From positions 1 through 11,153 of the forward strand of contig DGZL01000001.1 of assembly GCA_002398515.1 (NCBI GenBank): a DNA stretch of 11,153 bases. The letters run 5' to 3'. Of the stretch, positions 6,716 through 11,153 are shown in pieces. The notes under the pieces are model-generated. The model had not been told where the DNA came from and did not search any database. It saw only the letters and a program-made list of their open reading frames with translations. The stretch comes from Firmicutes bacterium UBA4981 (GTDB taxonomy: Bacteria; Bacillota; SHA-98; UBA4971). Numbering within the stretch: position 1 is the stretch's first letter; each line of letters starts with the position of its first letter. Position numbers and translations under genes: made by a program.

Positions 6716-7938
6716 AAGCACTGCAGTTCCTCGGCACGATTCCCAGGTATGCTTTTTCGATGGCTGCCGGGACTTTCGCGAGGAAGGCCTACTACTCTCC
6801 GCTATCCAATGTCGTTCTTCGTGATGTCGACGAGCCGAGGCTTTTGAGCGAAAATTGGGTCAGGATAAGAACCGTGTATTCCGGAATATGCGGGAGTGAC
6901 TTGAACCTTATCTTGTTAAGGGACAGTCCAAGTTCATCACCGTTTGTCTCATTCCCTCTTACACTTGGACATGAGAATTGCGGATACGTGACAGAGGTAG
7001 GGAAGAACGTCACTGACATCAAACTAGGGGACAGGGTCGTAATAGATCCTTTACTATCTTGTGCTGCTCGGGAGATTTCTGAGCCCTGCCGGTTTTGCCG
7101 GAGCGGGGACTTTTCACTGTGCGAGAATTTTCGAAAGGGTATTGCTTCGTCTGGGTTTGCCATCGGCTACTGTCGGGATACAGGCGGAGGATGGTCAGAG
7201 AGCTTCGTGGCCCACAAGTCTCAGGTGATCAGGCTCCCGGACAAGGTGCCCTTTGAAGAAGCAGCTCTCATAGACGCTTTTTGCTCTGCGCTCCATCCCG
7301 TTATGAGAAACTATCCGAAAGATGATGATACATGCCTCGTAATGGGTGCAGGCGTTATCGGCTTGTCAGTGGTAGCAGGCTTGCGGGCACTCGGAAGCTC
7401 GGCGAAGATAGTGGTAGTCGCCAAATATCCGCACCAGGCAGAGCTTGCCTCGAGTTACGGCGCTGACGAAGTTGTGTGCTTGAAAGAAGAGCCCGATTAT
7501 TTTGAGGCTCTTGCAGGAACCCTTGGTGGAGAGCTTCTGAAGCCTATCATTGGGAAACGGATAATGGAAGGCGGAGCAGATGTAGTCTTTGAGTGTGTAG
7601 GAAGCACGACAAGCATTGATGATTCGCTGAGGTTTGCAAGGGCAGGCGGCAAGATGGTCTTGGTGGGACTCGCATCGTTTCCCAAAGGAATTGATTGGAC
7701 GCCTATATGGCTGAACGAGGTTATGGTAAAGGGTTCTTTCTGGTGTGGCGGCGAGACTTACCGCGGCAAGGACACGACCACATATAAAGTGGCTGTGGAC
7801 TTGTTGGAAGAAGGAAAAGTGTCCTTGGGACGACTCCTTACCCACAAGTTCAGGATTGAAGATTATGAGGAGGCTATTGAAGCGAACCTCGATAAGTCAC
7901 GGACAGGGTTAGTAAAATCCGTATTCTCTCTTGACTAG
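6712..7938 (+). CDS. Zinc-type medium-chain dehydrogenase/reductase
   Basis: NAD(P)-dependent alcohol/polyol dehydrogenase-like protein of 408 residues, cytosolic. The catalytic zinc ligands are visible in GICGSD (C60) and LGHENCGYVTEVG (H87, E88). The structural-zinc lobe has C117, C126, C129 and C137, with a wider first gap (C-x8-C-x2-C-x7-C) than the common C-x2-C-x2-C-x7-C. The Rossmann nucleotide site is GAGVIG (212-217), followed by FECVGS and a KMVLVGL strand. An N-terminal stretch of about 25 residues precedes the usual MDR beginning and makes it longer than threonine dehydrogenase (about 340). Translation starts within the end of the oxoamine synthase (ATGA), with AAGGGGG at 6697-6703. 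The pairing recalls the tdh-kbl operon, but the partner's lysine motif and this protein's length argue against simple threonine catabolism. Reduction or oxidation of the amino-ketone product is the inferred role. Confidence 0.9.
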   Translation: MKALQFLGTIPRYAFSMAAGTFARKAYYSPLSNVVLRDVDEPRLLSENWVRIRTVYSGICGSDLNLILLRDSPSSSPFVSFPLTLGHENCGYVTEVGKNVTDIKLGDRVVIDPLLSCAAREISEPCRFCRSGDFSLCENFRKGIASSGFAIGYCRDTGGGWSESFVAHKSQVIRLPDKVPFEEAALIDAFCSALHPVMRNYPKDDDTCLVMGAGVIGLSVVAGLRALGSSAKIVVVAKYPHQAELASSYGADEVVCLKEEPDYFEALAGTLGGELLKPIIGKRIMEGGADVVFECVGSTTSIDDSLRFARAGGKMVLVGLASFPKGIDWTPIWLNEVMVKGSFWCGGETYRGKDTTTYKVAVDLLEEGKVSLGRLLTHKFRIEDYEEAIEANLDKSRTGLVKSVFSLD

Positions 7939-7986
7939 AGCGCTGTCCTGAGTGGCAAAGATGTGAATGACGCCTCCGCATTCCGC

Positions 7987-8018
7987 AAGGCCTCCCTGCA
8001 ATGGGAGGCCTTCTTTTT
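7987..8018 (+). terminator. Strong intrinsic terminator
   Basis: AAGGCCTCCC (7987-7996), loop TGCAAT and GGGAGGCCTT (8003-8012) make a perfect ten-base-pair stem with a six-base loop, followed by CTTTTT. It lies 48 bases after the dehydrogenase stop codon and ends the two-gene operon. The AAGG start of the stem gives no comparable U-run on the opposite strand, so it is mainly a plus-strand terminator. Confidence 0.92.
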
Positions 8019-8226
8019 CCCGCTGCTCTGCAACTTTCTTGCTTTCTTGCTCTGTTGCTCGATTGGTCTGTTGACCTCCTTGTCTCTTGCTCACCGTTGC
8101 TTATGCCTTCTCTCAGGTAAACAGGGAATGCCAAGTCGCGGCTAAGCATCTTCCGTGCGTCATATGTGTATCACATGGCTATCATCTGAACATCAACTTG
8201 CGATCCGTGCAGGTTCCCGGCCTTTA
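8019..8226. other. Non-coding spacer, pyrimidine-rich then unremarkable
   Basis: No convincing gene on either strand. Bases about 8030-8110 are rich in CTTGCTY-like words (CTTTCTTGCTTTCTTGCTC and relatives), a low-complexity pyrimidine tract. Minus-strand open frames here run through the terminator stem and look spurious. The remainder has no motif I recognise. Confidence 0.5.
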
Positions 8227-8324
8227 GCCACTTAAGCATGAACATGCAGCCGACATTTGGTGAAATGTTACGCAAGCCACTTAACTTTGAAGATGCAGCT
8301 TACATTTGACGAAATGTTACGCAT
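8227..8324. repeat. 49-bp direct tandem repeat, two copies
   Basis: Units at 8227-8275 and 8276-8324 are each exactly 49 bases and agree at about 40 positions. Both begin GCCACTTAA, share ATGCAG in the middle and end ACATTT-N4-AAATGTTACGCA. Differences cluster outside the palindrome arms. The array lies directly upstream of the L,D-transpeptidase gene. Confidence 0.85.
8253..8317. promoter_or_regulatory. Pair of ACATTT-N4-AAATGT palindromes, candidate operators
   Basis: The 16-base palindrome occurs at 8253-8268 (centre GGTG) and 8302-8317 (centre GACG). The arms are identical while the centre differs, the pattern expected of a dimeric regulator site. Each is followed by GTTACGCA (8267-8274, 8316-8323), and a third variant GTTATGCA lies at 8332-8339. 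A poor promoter, TTGACG (8306-8311) with TGTTAT (8331-8336) 19 bases on, overlaps the second palindrome, so binding could repress transcription of the L,D-transpeptidase. Confidence 0.4.
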
Positions 8325-8402
8325 ACCTGATGTTATGCATATCATGTGAGCGTGAGCTGTGAGTCATCCATGGCAAGATTGAGCTCAGGGGAGGGCTTAG
8401 CA

Positions 8403-10106
8403 TTGCTTAAGAGGCCACTTAAGTTTAAGCGGGGCGACAAAGGCCCTTTTATCGTAGATATCCAAGCGATGTTTGCTAAACTGGGTTTCGATCCGGGTGA
8501 GCCGGAAGGGGTATTTGTAGCGAAGACTGAAGATGCAGTAAGGGTATTTCAGTCGGAGTACGGCCTTCCGGTGACCGGTATTATAGATGCGAAAACGCTG
8601 AAGCTTCTCTATGAGGAAGCAGATCCGGAAGGATATCCTGCAGCACTCATCGAGGGAGAGGCGATGGATCCTGAGGAGCAGGAGGGCTCCCAGGGCGGCG
8701 CCGAGGATCACGAGGTCTCTCATGGTGGACCCGAAAATCGTGAGATCTCTCGCGGCGGGCTCGAAGATGGAGAGGGCTCTAATGGCGAGCTCGAGAATGG
8801 CGAGATCCCCCATGGCGGATCCCGGAATCGCAAGCGTTTTCATAGCGGCGCCAAGCATCGCGGAGTGTCTCATGGTAGGCCCGAGGAGCGTGAGATCTCC
8901 TATGGCCGCGCCGAGAATCGCAAAAGCCTCCACTGCGGGCCCGAAGATCGCCAGATCTTCGATGGGGAGCGTGAGAATAATGAGATCTCCTATGGAAACG
9001 AGAAGTCAGGCCAGATCAGCACAGATGAAGAATCTGGTGCTGACGAGGAGGCCATAGCTGAGGAGGGGTTTACATCTGACGAGGAGTTCATGGACGACCA
9101 GGGGCTTGCCGATGATCATGGGTCTACAGCTGCCGAAGGGCTAATAGGCAACCATGGGTTAGTGGAAGACCATGGGCCTGTGGCTGACCTGGAACTTACA
9201 GTCCACCAGGGGCCGGTGGAAGACCACTTGCCCGTAACTGACCAGGGACTTGCAGGCGACCAGGGCCTTACAGAAGGCCATGAGTCTGTGGTTGACCAGG
9301 GACTTGCAGGCGACCAGGGTCCAATAGATGTACAGGGCTCTTTAGCTGATAAGGGGATTACCGACGACGAGCAATCTGTAGCAAGCCTTGCCGAAGCCAG
9401 GCCTGACATGACTACAATGGCTACCGGCGCAACCGATCATGCAATTGTGATAAGCCTCAGTGAACGTACACTAGGGCTCTATCAGGGCAATCAGCTTGTC
9501 AGACGCTATCCGGTTGCCATAGGTAAACCTTCAACTCCCACACCTGTCGGCACCCACAGAGTTTTGGAGAAGGTCCTCTATCCCGGGGGTGGACTGGGTA
9601 CGAGGTGGATCGGATTTACCTATCAGATGCATGGGATACACGGAACGAATCGACCTGAACTCATTGGGCAGGAAGTCTCTAACGGATGCGTAAGGATGCA
9701 TAACGCTAACGTAGAGGAATTGTATGAGATGGTTGGCGTAGGAACGCCGGTCGTGGTGATAGTAGCGCCGGTGCAGTCCTGGTCTGGGTTGGGAAAACCT
9801 ACGAGTCAGACCGGCACGGGCTTAGGGCCGGCGGGGACAGGCCCAGGACAGGCTGGAAAACCAGGAGGACTCTTGGATCCTTCCAGCCCTCAGCCGAAAG
9901 ATCCAAAAGGCATAAGCCAGACACCTAGCCCTACAGGTGGGGCTTCGTCAGGTTCTGCCCAGGGTCGCACCTATACTGTCCAGCCCGGAGATAGTATCTG
10001 GGCAATCGCCAGGCGTTTCGGAACTACTGTAGACGCCATAGTAAGAGTCAATGGGATCAGAAACCCGGAACTCATTTACCCGGGCGAAGTCCTTAAGATA
10101 CCATAG
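8403..10106 (+). CDS. L,D-transpeptidase with PG_binding, repeat linker, YkuD and LysM domains
   Basis: Cell-wall enzyme of 567 residues forming or remodelling peptidoglycan cross-links with a catalytic cysteine. Order: PG_binding_1 (about 6-70; KRGDKGPFIVDIQ, FQSEYGLPVTGIIDAKT); decapeptide repeats (95-204); acidic bridge; hexapeptide repeats (234-323); YkuD domain (about 345-455) with HGTN at H413 and SNGCVRM with C429 and R431; Pro/Gly/Ser-rich spacer (about 458-521); and C-terminal LysM (about 523-567; YTVQPGDSIWAIARRFG, YPGEVLKIP). TTG 8403 is chosen because CAGGGGAGGG ends seven bases upstream and the PG_binding domain begins at once. ATG 8370 and GTG 8346 are in frame but lack a good binding site and would add no signal peptide. 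Lack of a signal peptide is known for B. subtilis YkuD. Two wall-binding modules flanking the catalytic domain fit a wall-anchored enzyme. The strongly acidic linker of about 240 residues is unusual. Confidence 0.93.
   Translation: MLKRPLKFKRGDKGPFIVDIQAMFAKLGFDPGEPEGVFVAKTEDAVRVFQSEYGLPVTGIIDAKTLKLLYEEADPEGYPAALIEGEAMDPEEQEGSQGGAEDHEVSHGGPENREISRGGLEDGEGSNGELENGEIPHGGSRNRKRFHSGAKHRGVSHGRPEEREISYGRAENRKSLHCGPEDRQIFDGERENNEISYGNEKSGQISTDEESGADEEAIAEEGFTSDEEFMDDQGLADDHGSTAAEGLIGNHGLVEDHGPVADLELTVHQGPVEDHLPVTDQGLAGDQGLTEGHESVVDQGLAGDQGPIDVQGSLADKGITDDEQSVASLAEARPDMTTMATGATDHAIVISLSERTLGLYQGNQLVRRYPVAIGKPSTPTPVGTHRVLEKVLYPGGGLGTRWIGFTYQMHGIHGTNRPELIGQEVSNGCVRMHNANVEELYEMVGVGTPVVVIVAPVQSWSGLGKPTSQTGTGLGPAGTGPGQAGKPGGLLDPSSPQPKDPKGISQTPSPTGGASSGSAQGRTYTVQPGDSIWAIARRFGTTVDAIVRVNGIRNPELIYPGEVLKIP
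8685..9014 (+). repeat. 30-bp in-frame minisatellite, 11 units
   Basis: Eleven consecutive 30-base units encode decapeptides of the type (V/I)SHGGPENRE, including VSHGGPENRE, ISRGGLEDGE, IPHGGSRNRK, VSHGRPEERE, ISYGRAENRK and ISYGNEKSGQ. Gly at position 4 and an acidic/Asn pair at 7-8 are best kept. Units are diverged from each other but length is strictly 30 bases throughout. This forms the first half of the L,D-transpeptidase linker. Confidence 0.9.
9102..9371 (+). repeat. 18-bp in-frame minisatellite, 15 units
   Basis: Fifteen 18-base units encode hexapeptides of the form GLxxD(Q/H), such as GLADDH, GLVEDH, GPVEDH, GLAGDQ and GSLADK. A 27-base stretch (9239-9265) recurs exactly at 9293-9319, three units later, indicating recent copying. 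The hexapeptides form the second, acidic half of the linker and end just before the catalytic domain. Confidence 0.9.
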
Positions 10107-10107
10107 C

Positions 10108-10176
10108 AGTCGGCGAGCCAGGCGGAAGCTCCTATACCACCACCTGTGTGCTAAAGATGCCGGGTGCCGACTTTTT
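10108..10176 (+). terminator. Possible terminator after the L,D-transpeptidase
   Basis: AGTCGGC (10108-10114), just past the stop codon, pairs with GCCGACT (10166-10172), which runs into TTTTT. The loop is long (51 bases) and only partly structured, so efficiency is uncertain. A further AGTCGG at 10185-10190 could pair with the same CCGACT instead, giving a mutually exclusive shorter hairpin. Confidence 0.3.
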
Positions 10177-10214
10177 GCGACGTCAGTCGGGCGCTTTGTC
10201 GCACGTCTCTAGGT

Positions 10215-10671
10215 GTGGTCGATTTTCGATCACGGTTTTGGAAAGCGTGCGCTATTTTCGACCACGTTTTTCGAAGGGAACGTGAGAGTGATAGAATTTC
10301 GACCACCAGATGCGACCTAGGTGTAAGGTTGTCGACCACCGATCTCGCAAACGTGGCAGATTCTCTATCACGTTTTTGGAAACCGTGTACTATTTTCGAC
10401 CACCTTTTTAGAAACAAGGCCGAGGGTGCTTGAAAATCGACCACGTTTTTGGAAAGAGCGTTCTATTTTCGAACAGGCTTTTGGAATTGGTGTACTATTT
10501 TCGACCACAGATCGAGCTTTGGGTGGTCGAAACTCGACCAGCGTTCCTGAAAAAGCGGGCCTTTTCTGCTTGCTGTCAAAAAATAGGTGACAGATATTCT
10601 ACTATCTCAGGAAGGCCGACAGAAAATGTGCCTGATTTTCCACCACCGAACGGGGTTTAGGTGGTCGGAAA
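10215..10671. repeat. Intergenic degenerate repeat array, about 32-bp units in a 138-bp higher-order repeat
   Basis: The word TTTTCGACCAC, usually followed by G/C and TTTTTGGAAA, recurs with its CGA cytosine at 10227, 10259, 10300, 10333, 10365, 10397, 10438, 10470, 10502 and 10535. The spacings 32, 41, 33, 32, 32, 41, 32, 32 and 33 repeat as a set, so units four apart are 137-138 bases apart. Some copies appear inverted: TGGTCGA AAC TCGACCA at 10524-10540 is a perfect hairpin, and 10215-10233 is a near-perfect one. The tail decays and ends in a hairpin, TTTCCACCACC paired with GGTGGT(C)GGAAA, at 10637-10671. Both strands are open for long stretches only because of the periodicity. I do not call a gene here. 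Confidence 0.8.
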
Positions 10672-11041
10672 TAGGGCAGCGCAAGCAAGACTGTCTGATT
10701 GATTCGATAAGAAGTACCCTAGCCTTCCGGCCAATAAAGGCCTTCAGACCGGGTCGCACTTAGATATGGCTACACCCACAGAACAGTTCTCTTTGAAGTC
10801 TTCATTGGATTTGGCTGCACTTACAGGGCCGTTCTCCTTGAAGCCTCTAAACGAAATGACTTCAGCGTGGACACCTGTCTCCGACACCGCGTAGACAAAC
10901 AGGGCGCGTTACTGCCAAATAGACCGCTTATTACGTATATGTCCCTACATGTTTTTCGAGTTCTCGGTAAAATTTCGTCATCTGTTCCAGCTGGCATATA
11001 CTCCTAAAATCAGCATATTGCAGCAATATGTGCGGATGGTA
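10672..11041. other. Spacer with a 45-bp duplication; no confident gene
   Basis: No open frame of convincing quality. The region contains a 45-base direct duplication (10760-10849). On the minus strand there are two short overlapping open frames in different registers (10997 down to 10821, with AGGAG three bases before its ATG; and 10908 down to 10744, which translates the duplication as an in-frame 15-residue repeat). These could be a decayed or frameshifted small gene, but neither frame is long enough to decide. Confidence 0.4.
10760..10849. repeat. 45-bp direct tandem duplication
   Basis: Units 10760-10804 and 10805-10849 agree at about 33 of 45 positions, sharing GGCTNCAC, GTTCTC and TTGAAG at the same offsets. 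The 45-base period is a multiple of three, and the minus-strand frame reads FKENGPVSA and FKENCSVGV in successive copies. Confidence 0.7.
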
Positions 11042-11071
11042 TTGTCACAACCGGCAGTGTCATGGTAATAT
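11042..11071 (+). promoter_or_regulatory. Possible promoter near the right edge
   Basis: TTGTCA (11042-11047, five of six), an 18-base spacer and TAATAT (11066-11071, four of six) resemble a sigma-A promoter. Predicted initiation falls at about 11078-11081, almost on the ATG of the edge ORF, so it would give a leaderless or very short-leader transcript if real. Confidence 0.3.
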
Positions 11072-11080
11072 ATGGTAAGA

Positions 11081-11153
11081 ATGACCGGTAGTAAATATCT
11101 TGTTGAAGGGGGTTTTACTATCCAACACAAGATAATTGAGCGTGCCCTATCCC
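11081..11153 (+). CDS. Possible start of an unidentified gene, cut by window edge
   Basis: ATG at 11081 opens a frame of 24 codons that runs off the window. The peptide begins MTGSKYLVEGGFTIQHK and continues IIERALS. An in-frame ATG at 11072 is an alternative, and a stop lies at 11066-11068. There is no clear ribosome binding site. I do not recognise the family. An eight-base inverted repeat (TATCTTGT 11096-11103, ACAAGATA 11127-11134) lies within it. Confidence 0.3.
   Translation, partial: MTGSKYLVEGGFTIQHKIIERALS

Noticed and set aside
5480..7938. kbl-tdh threonine degradation operon
   Set aside because: Gene pairing is similar, but the lysine motif SLSKTIPSVGG differs from the KBL form and the dehydrogenase is about 60 residues longer than threonine dehydrogenase. 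Kept only as an alternative.
7874..8149. Minus-strand open frames across the dehydrogenase terminator
   Set aside because: They read through a perfect terminator stem and a low-complexity tract and overlap the dehydrogenase 3' end. An AAGGAGG-like word on that strand is not enough to support them.
10151..10660. Small protein genes read from the repeat array (plus 10164-10433 and 10430-10660, minus 10444-10151)
   Set aside because: Frames are open on both strands over the same periodic DNA, the repeated peptides (SRFWK..IFDH) recur exactly at the 138-base period, and there are no ribosome binding sites. They are best explained as by-products of the repeat.
10215..10671. CRISPR array
   Set aside because: The period is only about 32 bases and the intervals between the conserved words are themselves conserved at 138-base offsets, so there are no unique spacers. 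No cas genes are visible.

Overview
The window looks like bacterial accessory chromosome of moderate G+C. It is probably from a Firmicute (Clostridia-like or a diderm relative). That assignment rests on strong AGGAGG-type ribosome binding sites, sigma-A-like promoters and a YkuD/LysM/PG_binding L,D-transpeptidase without a signal peptide. It is an inference: there is no rRNA or tRNA here to anchor taxonomy.

Layout. Bases 1-404 hold the 3' part of a galE-like UDP-glucose 4-epimerase. It is followed by a secreted or membrane PAP2 phosphatase (483-1271). A GT2 glycosyltransferase lies alone on the minus strand (1413-2435), with its own extended -10 promoter in the divergent spacer. On the plus strand, an O-antigen ligase/polymerase (2632-3936) overlaps a second GT2 glycosyltransferase (3923-5167), which carries a repeat-bearing insertion inside its catalytic fold. 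After a 40-bp tandem array and a good promoter (5321-5349) comes a two-gene operon: a serine-palmitoyltransferase-like alpha-oxoamine synthase (5480-6715) and a zinc-type medium-chain dehydrogenase (6712-7938), closed by a strong intrinsic terminator (7987-8018). A 49-bp direct repeat containing a conserved palindrome precedes a large L,D-transpeptidase (8403-10106), whose linker consists of two different in-frame minisatellites. The last kilobase is largely non-coding. It holds a degenerate array of about 32-bp units ordered into a 138-bp higher-order repeat, a 45-bp direct duplication, and possibly the first codons of another gene at the right edge.

How the genes fit together (inference). 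GalE would supply UDP-galactose, the two GT2 enzymes would build a glycan on a lipid carrier, the Wzy/WaaL-like protein would polymerise or ligate it, and the PAP2 enzyme could recycle polyprenyl pyrophosphate. The oxoamine synthase/dehydrogenase pair may make an amino-ketone or sphingoid-like compound for the envelope. The L,D-transpeptidase cross-links peptidoglycan. The theme is cell-envelope construction.

The most unusual property is the density of independent degenerate tandem repeats. Periods of 48, 30 and 18 bp (all multiples of three) occur inside genes, and 20, 40, 49, about 32/138 and 45 bp occur between genes. I did not find a convincing wholly new enzymatic system. The repeats, the oxoamine synthase/dehydrogenase operon and a possible dinucleotide frameshift at the start of the ligase gene are the items most worth following.
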